Origin: Gammaproteobacteria bacterium
GTDB taxonomy: Bacteria; Pseudomonadota; Gammaproteobacteria; Steroidobacterales; JABDKV01
DNA: 64,000 bases
Direction of reading: 5' to 3'
Assembly: GCA_013003425.1 (NCBI GenBank)
Contig: JABDJB010000045.1
Location: forward strand, 78,501-142,500
The first letter of the stretch is position 1. Each line of letters begins with the position of its first letter. Shown piece after piece: positions 40,517 to 48,660 of this stretch. The position numbers and the translations under genes were made by a program. The notes under the pieces were generated by a model. The model was not told the DNA's origin. It worked only from the letters and a program-made list of their open reading frames with translations, and made no database searches.

Positions 40517-40915
40517 TCAGGTAACTTTGATTTCCTCAATCTGTTCCATCGTGCCGCTGGTTGTTTGCATGCCGCCTTCGATAACGGCGCCTTCGGCGAC
40601 CGCGATGTTGGCGCCTGCCAGGCTGCCTTTGACCAGCGCACTGCGTGATACTTCGATGCGACCCTCGGCCAGCACATCGCCGTTGAGATTGCCGGCGATC
40701 ATGACATCGGTCGCACGGATCGTCCCTTTGCAGCGGCCGGTATCAGTCAGCGTGACCGAGCCCTTGATCTCGCAGTCGCTGTCCAGCTCACCGCTGATGA
40801 TGACATTCCCGGTGCCTTTCAGCCGCCCGGTAACACGCATGCCTTCGGCGATGACCGTAGTCTGCTGCGACGGCATTTCCTTTTCGCTGAAACGACGCTG
40901 TCTCTTCTGAGCCAT
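40517..40915 (-). CDS. Bactofilin (polymer-forming cytoskeletal protein), copy 1
   Basis: A 132-residue bactofilin. The DUF583 beta-helix core (about 22-115) has the repeated pattern GMRVTGRLKGTGNVIISGELDSDCEIKGSVTL..CKGTIRATDVMIAGNLNGDV; flanking tails are short and disordered. Bactofilins polymerise without nucleotide and position peptidoglycan or motility machinery. It stands alone on the minus strand between the threonine-synthase-like gene and an S46 peptidase, unlike the second copy at 54876. Confidence 0.9.
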   Translation of the reverse strand: MAQKRQRRFSEKEMPSQQTTVIAEGMRVTGRLKGTGNVIISGELDSDCEIKGSVTLTDTGRCKGTIRATDVMIAGNLNGDVLAEGRIEVSRSALVKGSLAGANIAVAEGAVIEGGMQTTSGTMEQIEEIKVT

Positions 40916-40942
40916 TAGCCGTACCCCTCGTAAATGATTCGT

Positions 40943-43141
40943 CTAGTTTACACTGGCTGGCGGCCTGCGTGCGTGCAAGGCAGCAGGTCCAAGCCCCATT
41001 TCCCGCAGCAGGCGGTGTGCCCCGTCCACGGTCTCCATAATCCATAACACGTAGCGCATATCCACGCAGATGGTGCGCGTTATCTCCGGTTCGAAGTACC
41101 AGTCAGCATTGATCGACTCGTAGTTGCCGTCGAACAGCAGGCCCACGAGTTCGCCTTCGGCGTTCAGTACCGCAGAACCGGAATTGCCGCCGGTAGAATC
41201 GAGTGTGGCAAGAAAGTTGACCGGTACCGTGCCGAGTTCGGCGTCGGCGAATACACCAAAATGCTCGCGACCGATGGCCGCCAGCAGCGCCGCCGGCGCG
41301 TCGAAAGGTGCCTGCCCGGTGTGTTTGGCGGCAACACCGGCAACCGTTGTGAACGGCGTATAGCGAACACCGTCGCGTGGCTGGTAACCGGTTACCTGGC
41401 CAAAGGTTACGCGTAATGTGCCGTTGGCGTCCGGGTACAGCGGCTTACCCTGTTGCTTTAACCATTGCCCCAGCGCCTCCATGTATTGCGAACGCGCCAG
41501 CTGGAATCGTCCCTGGAAACGTTTCTCGGTTTCTTCGCGTGCCAGGTCGTCGGCATAGAGTTTGACTGCGAGACGAATGAAGGGGTCCTCGCTTGATTCC
41601 AGCGAATCCGGTGAGGCCTGCATGAGTTCGATGCGAGTCGCTGTATCGCCCAGCCTTGTCCGCGAGTACATGTCGTCCGCAAGGCGACCGATACGTTTGC
41701 TGTCGAACTTTTTGCCGTCGAGATCAAACCACCGGTCGAGTGGCGCAACACGCTGGTCGGCCTGCAGCTGTTCGTTGTAAAGCGCCAGGTGATGCAGTAA
41801 CAGCGCCTGGTCTGCCTGCGCATCGAAGGAGCTTTCGATACGTTCGAGACTTTCACGTATACGCGGCCAGTCGCGTTCCTGGTAGCCTGGTTCACGACCG
41901 GCGTCCGGCTTTTCCTTTTCCTTGCTCAAGCGGTATATCCGGGTAGCAGCCGTAAGCAGCGTGGCCCGGCGGCGCAGGAAATCCCGGTAATACATCCGTT
42001 GTTCGCGACCGCTGCGATATTCACTTACCAGCTTGTCGAGGTCAGCCAGTGGCGCGTTTGCAAATTCCTGCTGTTCCAGCCACAGGCTCAGCTCGCGCTC
42101 ACGCTGTTTCTTGCGTGCAACAAGACCGCTGCGATCGAATCCCTCGATCATGCCGCCGTAGTTCTTGATGACGTTGTTGAGGCCCTGTACCAGCGAGTTG
42201 TACTTTATTGCGGCGTCTGGCCGCTGCGCGGTCTGGTCGTTGATCAACCCGAGCATTTGCTCGTAAAGCTGCTTGCGTAGCGGGTAATACCAGCGGCTGA
42301 TCTGGGCAGCTTCGCTGGCGAGGCGGTGACGATAAGTCTGACCCGGGTAGCCCAGCGCCATGGTGAAATCGCCTTCCGCAAGGCCGCCGGTGGCGACGGT
42401 CAGGTGATGTTCGGGCCGGTACGGTTCGTTGTCACGCGAGTAGGCTGCCGGTTTGCCGTCGGCGGCAACATAGGCGCGCAGGAACGAGTAGTCGCCGGTG
42501 TGTCTTGGCCACATCCAGTTATCGATGTCGCCGCCAAACTCACCAATATTGCGAGCAGGTGCATATACCAGCCGCACGTCGAGAATTTCCAGCTGCCGGA
42601 TCAGGAAAAATGACAGGCCATCGAAAAATGCGTGCACCTTGCAGCGGTAGCGCGGCTCGTTTTCGCATTCAGCGACCAGTTCTTTCTCGCGCGACTCGAG
42701 TGTTTGTTTGCGTAGCAGGCCGTCTATGCCGTCGTCCAGACCACCCAGCATCTTTGTTGATACATCTTCGACCTGCACAGTCACAAGGATGCGCTGCCCC
42801 GGACCGCCCGGCAGCTCTTCGTCGTACGCTTCGGCAAGGTAACCGCTTTCGATCAGGTTTGAATCGGGCGTCGAGTTGTGTTGCAGGATTTGTTGCACGC
42901 AGTGGTGGTTGGTGACAACCAGTCCTTCCGGCGAGACAAACGATGCCGAGCAGTAGCCCAGCCCGACGATCGCGCCCATCGGGTAATCCGTCAGGTCGCT
43001 CAGGTCTTGTGGCGGGATCTTCAGGCCAGCCTGTTTGAGCTGCGCCGCCAGCTGTGGCAACTGGCGCGGTTGCCACATGCCCTCGTCGGCATGCGCGGCA
43101 CACAGCAGTATCAGCAGCAGTAGCGCGGGGTATCGGCTCAT
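40943..43141 (-). CDS. S46-family dipeptidyl-peptidase (DPP7-like)
   Basis: A 732-residue exported serine exopeptidase that removes dipeptides from peptide N-termini. Signal peptide MSRYPALLLLILLCAAHA. Catalytic His in VVTNHHC (near 77), Asp in DNWMWPRHTGDYSFLRA (near 213), Ser in GNSGSAVLNAEGEL (near 645). The residue that fixes specificity follows in LLFDGNYES: Gly as in DPP7 (hydrophobic P1), not Arg as in acidic-specific DPP11. Predicted periplasmic or cell-surface. It fits the protein-scavenging theme. The gap to the downstream bactofilin gene is 27 bp, so the two could share a message. Confidence 0.93.
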   Translation of the reverse strand: MSRYPALLLLILLCAAHADEGMWQPRQLPQLAAQLKQAGLKIPPQDLSDLTDYPMGAIVGLGYCSASFVSPEGLVVTNHHCVQQILQHNSTPDSNLIESGYLAEAYDEELPGGPGQRILVTVQVEDVSTKMLGGLDDGIDGLLRKQTLESREKELVAECENEPRYRCKVHAFFDGLSFFLIRQLEILDVRLVYAPARNIGEFGGDIDNWMWPRHTGDYSFLRAYVAADGKPAAYSRDNEPYRPEHHLTVATGGLAEGDFTMALGYPGQTYRHRLASEAAQISRWYYPLRKQLYEQMLGLINDQTAQRPDAAIKYNSLVQGLNNVIKNYGGMIEGFDRSGLVARKKQRERELSLWLEQQEFANAPLADLDKLVSEYRSGREQRMYYRDFLRRRATLLTAATRIYRLSKEKEKPDAGREPGYQERDWPRIRESLERIESSFDAQADQALLLHHLALYNEQLQADQRVAPLDRWFDLDGKKFDSKRIGRLADDMYSRTRLGDTATRIELMQASPDSLESSEDPFIRLAVKLYADDLAREETEKRFQGRFQLARSQYMEALGQWLKQQGKPLYPDANGTLRVTFGQVTGYQPRDGVRYTPFTTVAGVAAKHTGQAPFDAPAALLAAIGREHFGVFADAELGTVPVNFLATLDSTGGNSGSAVLNAEGELVGLLFDGNYESINADWYFEPEITRTICVDMRYVLWIMETVDGAHRLLREMGLGPAALHARRPPASVN

Positions 43142-43200
43142 CGTTTTAAAAAAAATCTGCCGGGTCGCGAAGTTTAGCGCACTTGGTGGTTGTGCTCAGC

Positions 43201-44403
43201 CTATCCGAGCACTGCCTTCCAGCGGCTCAGCCAGTTAGGCACATCGGCACCCCGCATCGGGCGCGAGATGAAATAGCCCTGGCCTTCATCGCAACCCAGC
43301 TCCGAAATCAGGTCCCAGTCTTCCTGGCGTTCGACTCCTTCGGCTACGAGGTGCAGGCCGAGTTTCTGGCCAAGAGCGATACTGGATTCGACGATATAGC
43401 GCGCCTCTGCGTCATTCGCGGCATCGCGAATAAAAGACTGGTCGAGCTTCAGTTCGCTGAACGGGATCGTCTTGAGCTTCAGCATGGTCGAATAGCCGGT
43501 ACCGAAATCATCGATCGACAGCGAAAAGCCCTTCATGCGTAACCGGGTCAGAATCTCGAGCATCGCCAGGGGGTCTTTGGTCAGCCAGCTCTCGGTGATT
43601 TCGATCACCACCTGGTGCGGCAGGATGCCTGCTTTGCGCGTCTGCTCCTCGAACCACTCCGGCAGGTCATAGTCGCCCAGCGACCGGGTCGACACGTTCA
43701 CGGCGACTTTCAGGCGCAGACCGGCGTCGAGCCATTCCGCGCACTGGTGAAATGCATGGTGAATTATCTTGGCTGTCAGCGGGCCGATCAGGTCGTGTTT
43801 CTCAGCAGTGCTTATAAAGTGCGCCGGCGACAGCAGGCCGCGCTCGGGGTGCATCCAGCGCGCCAGCGCTTCGACTGCCACGAACTCCAGCGACTTGACC
43901 TGGATTTTTGGCTGGAAGTGCACGATAAACTCATCGGCTTCTATCGCCCGGCGCAACTCTGGTTCGTCCACTGGCTCTATCTGCTTTTTGGCCGTTTTTT
44001 TCGGCAGCGGTGGTGGCTCGGTGGTGACGATATCCAGCAGCTCGCTGACTTCGAAGGGTTTGCGCAGGCTGCCGAGCAGGCGCAGTCCGCGTCCGGTGGC
44101 AAGCCGTTCGGCGGCCCCCAGAATTCGCGATTCAACGTTACTGATCAGCACGATCGACGCCTGGCATTTTTTCTCTGCCAGCTCGTGCATCACCTGGATG
44201 CCGTCGCGCTCCGGCATCATCAGGTCGAGCAGTACAATCGAGTGCTGATCGGTCAGTTCGCGAAAGAATACATCCGGGTTTCGCGCTACCGTCGGGGAAA
44301 AGCCGGCACGGCGCAGCGCCGCCGCCATGAAGGCAGCCATTTCCGCGTCGTCGTCGAGGACGATGACCCACGGCTTGGTATCGACGGTGGACGTTGTTTC
44401 CAT
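43201..44403 (-). CDS. REC-EAL cyclic-di-GMP phosphodiesterase
   Basis: A 400-residue response regulator. The N-terminal receiver (about 10-130) has the acidic pocket VLDDDAEM, phosphoacceptor Asp in VLLDLMMPERDG near 60, and KPFEVSELL. The EAL domain (about 148-395) keeps the active-site motifs VEALARW, NVSTRSL, IEITESWL, DDFGTGYS and LKLDQSFI, the loop residues required for c-di-GMP hydrolysis, and VAEGVERQEDW near the end. So it should be an active enzyme switched by phosphorylation. The cognate kinase is not in the window. It is transcribed divergently from the aldehyde dehydrogenase gene. Confidence 0.92.
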   Translation of the reverse strand: METTSTVDTKPWVIVLDDDAEMAAFMAAALRRAGFSPTVARNPDVFFRELTDQHSIVLLDLMMPERDGIQVMHELAEKKCQASIVLISNVESRILGAAERLATGRGLRLLGSLRKPFEVSELLDIVTTEPPPLPKKTAKKQIEPVDEPELRRAIEADEFIVHFQPKIQVKSLEFVAVEALARWMHPERGLLSPAHFISTAEKHDLIGPLTAKIIHHAFHQCAEWLDAGLRLKVAVNVSTRSLGDYDLPEWFEEQTRKAGILPHQVVIEITESWLTKDPLAMLEILTRLRMKGFSLSIDDFGTGYSTMLKLKTIPFSELKLDQSFIRDAANDAEARYIVESSIALGQKLGLHLVAEGVERQEDWDLISELGCDEGQGYFISRPMRGADVPNWLSRWKAVLG

Positions 44404-44561
44404 AAACTACCCAGGTTCCGGCAGACGGAGTGTGGCGCTGCAGCCGCTTTCGCTGAAGGACCTGGTTCGCGCTTTTTGGCTCAAGTGCCGGCGCCGGCCA
44501 GTGCAGTGCAACAAAGTGTTATGCTAGGAACAGACCCGAGGCGGCCGCGAGCGAGAGCGCA

Positions 44562-46010
44562 ATGGTGACCCATGCCACTCATTTTCATGACCTGAGCAGT
44601 GACACGCGTCACCTGGAAGAACTGTTTACCAAACAGAAACAGGCATTTAGGCAGTCACCCAACCCGTCACTGGCCGACCGGCGCGACGCCCTCGATCGCC
44701 TCATCGAGGTTCTGGCTCGCGATGCTGCCCGTATCGCAGAGACGATATCGGCAGACTTCGGGTGCCGAGCCCAGGCAGAAACCCTGTCCGCCGAGATTAT
44801 GGTAAGTCTCGAGGGCCTGCGTTACGCCCGGCGGCACCTGCGCCGCTGGATGCGACCGAAGCGGGTCGGTGTCGGGCGCATGATGCTGTCGACACGAGCG
44901 TGGAAGGAGTATCAGCCGAAAGGCGTGGCCGGCATCATTGCACCGTGGAATTATCCGTTGCTCATGGTCATCAGCCCGCTTACTTATGCCCTGGCGGCTG
45001 GCAACCGGGTAATGGTCAAACCGTCCGAATTCACGCCTCGCACCAGCGAACTGATTGCCGCGATGCTGGGCGAGGTGTTCGATGAAGATCACGTTGCCGT
45101 GATCACCGGTGAAGCCGACGTTGGCATTGCATTTTCGCGGCTGCCCTTTAATCACCTGCTGTTCACCGGTTCGACAGGTGTCGGCCGGCACATCATGCGG
45201 GCGGCAGCCGAAAACCTGACACCGGTTACGCTGGAACTGGGCGGTAAATCCCCGACTGTGATTACCCGCGGTATCGATATGTCGATGGCTGCGGAACGAA
45301 TCTGTTTTGGCAAGGCGCTCAATGCCGGCCAGACCTGCACCGCGCCGGACTATGTGTTGTGTCCGCATGACCTCCAGGACGAATTTGTTACTGCTATGCA
45401 GGCAGCGTTCGCAAAAATGTATCCGACATTGGCCGACAATGATGATTACAGCTCTGTCGCCAGCGATCGGCAGTACGAGCGGCTGCAGGACCTGCTGCAC
45501 GATGCGCTGACCAAAGAAGCGAAGATTGTCGAGATCAATCCGGCCAAAGAAAAACTCTCGCATGAGTCACGCAAGATGCCGCTTTATGTCCTGCTTGATG
45601 TGCACGATGACATGCGGGTAATGCAGGATGAAATTTTCGGACCACTGCTGCCGGTTGTGTCCTACGACAGCATCGACGATGCGATCGACTACATTAACGC
45701 TCGGCCACGGCCGCTGGCGCTGAATATTTTTGACAATGACGCCGGCCGAACCCGCCGGGTAATCGAGAACACGCATTCCGGTGGCGTATGCATCAACGAT
45801 GCAGTAATGCACGTCGCGGTCGATGACCTGCCGTTCGGCGGCACCGGCGAATCCGGCATGGGGCGTTATCACGGCGAAGAAGGATTTGCCACGTTTTCCA
45901 ACGTGCGCGGCGTATTCCGCCGGCCACGCTGGCTGAATACGGCGCGGGTGTTGTATCCGCCGTATGGCACGAAATTACAGGAGTTTATGCACCGCTTTAC
46001 GCTGCGCTGA
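44562..46010 (+). CDS. Coniferyl-aldehyde dehydrogenase-type ALDH
   Basis: A 482-residue NAD(P)-dependent aldehyde dehydrogenase. The class features are present: GVAGIIAPWNYPLLM (NAD loop), Lys in VMVKPSEFTP, FTGSTGVGRHI, general-base Glu in LELGGKSP near 226 and nucleophile Cys in NAGQTCTAPDYV near 260. The EYQPKG start and the C-terminal FRRPRW..RVLYPPYG match coniferyl-aldehyde dehydrogenase-like ALDHs that oxidise aromatic or fatty aldehydes and often end in a membrane-seeking tail. Substrate inferred only from family. It is flanked by two c-di-GMP enzymes. Confidence 0.9.
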   Translation: MVTHATHFHDLSSDTRHLEELFTKQKQAFRQSPNPSLADRRDALDRLIEVLARDAARIAETISADFGCRAQAETLSAEIMVSLEGLRYARRHLRRWMRPKRVGVGRMMLSTRAWKEYQPKGVAGIIAPWNYPLLMVISPLTYALAAGNRVMVKPSEFTPRTSELIAAMLGEVFDEDHVAVITGEADVGIAFSRLPFNHLLFTGSTGVGRHIMRAAAENLTPVTLELGGKSPTVITRGIDMSMAAERICFGKALNAGQTCTAPDYVLCPHDLQDEFVTAMQAAFAKMYPTLADNDDYSSVASDRQYERLQDLLHDALTKEAKIVEINPAKEKLSHESRKMPLYVLLDVHDDMRVMQDEIFGPLLPVVSYDSIDDAIDYINARPRPLALNIFDNDAGRTRRVIENTHSGGVCINDAVMHVAVDDLPFGGTGESGMGRYHGEEGFATFSNVRGVFRRPRWLNTARVLYPPYGTKLQEFMHRFTLR

Positions 46011-46065
46011 TAGTGCAGCGCACCATATTCAGGCGGGGTTCAGCCGGGCCCGCTAGAGTTACCGC

Positions 46066-46482
46066 ATGAACAAGTTACTGCTTTCGGCAATGCTGGCCGC
46101 GTTGCTGCCCCTGTCGATGCCGGATGCCACGGCTGGTGAAACCAGGTTTCGTGACGTCGCACCGCGCTCCGAGCATTCGCGTCACCAGACAAACCGTCAC
46201 CAGACAAACCGGCACCAGACAAACCGGCACCAGACAAACCGGCATCGCAGCTCCCGCTACGACCGCTACCGTCCAAACCGCCAGTACCGCAGCTCGCGCT
46301 ATCGTTACCGGCCACATTCAAACTACGTCTATCGCCCATTCCCGCCCCCGGCGCGATACTCGAATCATTACCGCTACAGTCGTTACCACTATGATCCTTT
46401 CTATGATCACTACTGGCGCGGCGGCGACGGGCTGCGGATTTCCCCGCATGGCCTGACGATCTTCCTCGATCTCGACGACTGA
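46066..46482 (+). CDS. Secreted HQTNR-repeat basic protein
   Basis: A 138-residue exported protein. Signal peptide MNKLLLSAMLAALLPLSMPDATAG. After a short linker come four tandem five-residue repeats (HQTNR) and a Tyr/Arg/His-rich tail (PNRQYRSSRYRYRPHSNYVYRP..) ending in a more ordered segment YWRGGDGLRISPHGLTIFLDLDD. Strongly cationic, it may bind nucleic acid, polysaccharide or metal. No family known. Single gene between the ALDH and the GGDEF gene, with no ribosome site stronger than the background. Confidence 0.6.
   Translation: MNKLLLSAMLAALLPLSMPDATAGETRFRDVAPRSEHSRHQTNRHQTNRHQTNRHQTNRHRSSRYDRYRPNRQYRSSRYRYRPHSNYVYRPFPPPARYSNHYRYSRYHYDPFYDHYWRGGDGLRISPHGLTIFLDLDD
46180..46239 (+). repeat. 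15-bp tandem repeat, four copies, in-frame
   Basis: Four head-to-tail copies of a 15-bp unit, CGTCACCAGACAAAC twice then CGGCACCAGACAAAC twice, run from 46180 to 46239. The only difference is T/G at the third base, silent in Arg. The unit length is a multiple of three, so copy changes by slippage would keep the reading frame of the host gene. Confidence 0.9.
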
Positions 46483-46509
46483 ACCGGCGATAGATTACTA
46501 TCGGCAGTC

Positions 46510-47616
46510 ATGACTGCCAGGGACAAGGAGCTCGAGGCACTGCGGCGCCAGCTCGCTGAACAACGCGCCGAAGCGACGGCCAACGAACTGATCCTGAAAC
46601 GCGCGCAAAGCCGTGAGCTGAGCGTGCTCGAAGCTACCTCTCTGCTGTCTCTTTTCGAATTCCTGACAGTCGGGCTCGGCGACTCCTACGGCATACCGGC
46701 CTGCACTGTCGTGCTGTGCGATCCGGAGCACGAAGTTCGCCATCTGCTTTCGGCCCTGAATAATTCCTCCGTGCCACCGGGCGTCTTTCTGGTCGATCAG
46801 TTACGCGACGTGCCTGGTCTTTACGAAGGCCTCAACAAACCCTGGCTCGGGCCGGTTTCCGACCTTCATCGGCAAGTTTTCCCGCGCGGCGCCGACGTGC
46901 GCAGCGTGGCGATTGTTCCCCTGATGCGTGACAGGTTTGTCATGGGCAGCCTGAATCTGGGTGCCGGCGATGCTGCACGATTCACCGCGGATCATGCGAC
47001 TGACATACTCGAGCACCTGGGTGTCATTGCTTCCTTTGCCCTGGAGAACGCAGTCAACCGTGCGCGCCTGCGCCTCAGCGGCCTGACCGACGCACTGACC
47101 GACTGGCACAACCGGCGCTATCTCGAGGTGCGCCTGGTGGAAGAACTGGCGCGTGCGCAACGCAATCGCCAGACGCTTGGCTGCCTGATGATCGATATCG
47201 ATCACTTCAAGGAGGTCAACGACACTCATGGACACATGGTCGGCGACGAGGTGCTGCGGGAAGTGGCGCGCAGGGTTGCCACACAGGTGCGCGGCAGCGA
47301 CGTCGCCGCACGCTTCGGGGGCGAGGAGTTCGTCGTTTTGCTGCCGGATACCGGCGAGCGGCTGGCACGAAACCTCGCCGAGCGGGTACGCCGGGTCGTC
47401 CGCGCAACGCCGGTCCAGGTCAGCGACGACCTGGCGATGACCGTGACGATTTCGGTCGGGGTTGCCGCCGTCAGCCCGCAGCGTCACGGGGATCCGCGGG
47501 CCCTGAGCAAATCGCTGCTCGAAACGGCCGATGCCGCCATGTATCGGGCGAAAAAGACCGGCCGGGACCGGGTTTTATCGGCCCGATCGGTTCCAATTGC
47601 AAATGAGATTGATTAG
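46510..47616 (+). CDS. Diguanylate cyclase with N-terminal DUF484/GAF-like sensor
   Basis: A 368-residue cytosolic protein. An N-terminal coiled-coil (ELEALRRQLAEQRAEATANE) leads into a GAF/DUF484-like domain (about 35-190; LSLFEFLTVGLGDSYGI, SVAIVPLMRDRFVMGSLNLG). The C-terminal GGDEF domain carries LTDALTDWHNRRYL and an intact active site FGGEEF near 280, plus an RxxD allosteric I-site (RGSD) five residues ahead, so it should make c-di-GMP and be feedback-inhibited. The sensed signal is unknown. It can counter the REC-EAL protein encoded 2 kb upstream. Confidence 0.92.
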   Translation: MTARDKELEALRRQLAEQRAEATANELILKRAQSRELSVLEATSLLSLFEFLTVGLGDSYGIPACTVVLCDPEHEVRHLLSALNNSSVPPGVFLVDQLRDVPGLYEGLNKPWLGPVSDLHRQVFPRGADVRSVAIVPLMRDRFVMGSLNLGAGDAARFTADHATDILEHLGVIASFALENAVNRARLRLSGLTDALTDWHNRRYLEVRLVEELARAQRNRQTLGCLMIDIDHFKEVNDTHGHMVGDEVLREVARRVATQVRGSDVAARFGGEEFVVLLPDTGERLARNLAERVRRVVRATPVQVSDDLAMTVTISVGVAAVSPQRHGDPRALSKSLLETADAAMYRAKKTGRDRVLSARSVPIANEID

Positions 47617-47652
47617 CATCTAGACCCTTTCGCTGTCACCGGACCCCCGCCC

Positions 47653-48648
47653 ATGCCGATCCGTCTGCTGCTCCTGCTGCCAGTCTGGCTGGCCGCTGCC
47701 TGCGCTCCGTCTGCCGAGCAGGTGGTGGTTTATTCATCCCGTGCCGAACAACTGATTCAGCCGTTACTCGAGCGTTACGCGGCAGAGTCCGGCGTCAGGA
47801 TCAGCTGGATTACCGACAAGGAAGGGCCGTTAATGCAACGGCTCATCGCCGAGGGTGACCAGACACCCGCTGACCTGCTTCTTACCGTGGATGCGGGCAA
47901 CCTGTGGCTGGCTGCGGAGGAGGGGTTGCTGCAACCGGCCGGCTCGACGCTGCTGGAGAAAAACATTCCGGCCCACCTGCGTGACGCCGACGGACGCTGG
48001 TTCGGGCTGTCCGTGCGCGCGCGCACCGTTGCTTACAGCACCGAACGTGTTGATCCGCAGCAGCTGGGCAGCTATGCCGGACTCGCTGAACCGAAGTGGC
48101 GTGGCCGGCTGTGTCTGCGTACGGCGAAAAAGGTCTACAACCAGTCACTGGTGGCAATGATGATCGCCGAACATGGCGAGCCGAAAACCGAGCAGATTGT
48201 GCGCGGCTGGGTTGCCAATCTCGCGGCCCCGGTGTTTTCCAGCGACACCCGTTTGCTGGAGGCAATCGTAGCGGGCCAGTGTGATGTTGGTATCGTCAAT
48301 ACTTATTATTACGGCCGTCTGCAAAAACAGAATCCGCAAATACCCCTGGCGTTGTACTGGCCGGACCAGGATGGCAGCGGCGTCCATGTCAATGTGTCCG
48401 GTGCGGGGGTCGTACGCCACAGCGATAACCCGCAGGCTGCAGTAGCCCTGCTTGAGTGGCTCAGCTCGGCGGAAGCGCAAAAAGAGTTTGCCGCCATCAA
48501 CCTGGAGTACCCCGCCAACTCCGCGGTCAGCCCCGACCCGCTGGTGGCGCAATGGGGCAGCTTCAGGCAAAACGTGATCAACGTCAGCCGCGCAGGCGAA
48601 CTGCAGGCGGCATCGGTCCGGCTGATGGAGCGCGCCGGTTATCGCTAG
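47653..48648 (+). CDS. fbpA: Ferric iron ABC transporter substrate-binding protein FbpA-like
   Basis: A 331-residue periplasmic binding protein. N-terminal lipoprotein-like signal ends AAAC at residues 15-18. It has a two-lobe SBP fold with VVVYSSRAEQLIQPLLERY (N-terminal hallmark), TVDAGNLWLAAEEGLLQP, LGSYAGLAEPKWRGRLCLR and the Tyr-pair motif VGIVNTYYYGRLQKQ near 216 used to grip Fe3+, as in FutA/FbpA. The permease gene follows after 12 bp and the ATPase gene overlaps it, so all three form one operon. Confidence 0.92.
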   Translation: MPIRLLLLLPVWLAAACAPSAEQVVVYSSRAEQLIQPLLERYAAESGVRISWITDKEGPLMQRLIAEGDQTPADLLLTVDAGNLWLAAEEGLLQPAGSTLLEKNIPAHLRDADGRWFGLSVRARTVAYSTERVDPQQLGSYAGLAEPKWRGRLCLRTAKKVYNQSLVAMMIAEHGEPKTEQIVRGWVANLAAPVFSSDTRLLEAIVAGQCDVGIVNTYYYGRLQKQNPQIPLALYWPDQDGSGVHVNVSGAGVVRHSDNPQAAVALLEWLSSAEAQKEFAAINLEYPANSAVSPDPLVAQWGSFRQNVINVSRAGELQAASVRLMERAGYR

Positions 48649-48660
48649 GCTGCGTACAAC

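Noticed and set aside
43142..43200. A run of T residues (minus strand) upstream of the S46 gene as a terminator for the REC-EAL gene
   Set aside because: There is no GC-rich hairpin in front of the T run, and it lies within 20 bp of the next start codon.
43615..44568. A 317-codon plus-strand frame antisense to the REC-EAL gene
   Set aside because: The opposite strand encodes an intact receiver and EAL domain with all active-site motifs; the antisense product has no recognisable features.
44667..45563. A 298-codon minus-strand frame inside the aldehyde dehydrogenase gene
   Set aside because: The plus-strand ALDH has Cys, Glu and NAD-binding motifs; the shadow has none.
46180..46239. Short regular repeats that might be read as a CRISPR array
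   Set aside because: The units are head-to-tail with no spacers, only 15 bp long, and encode an in-frame peptide repeat.
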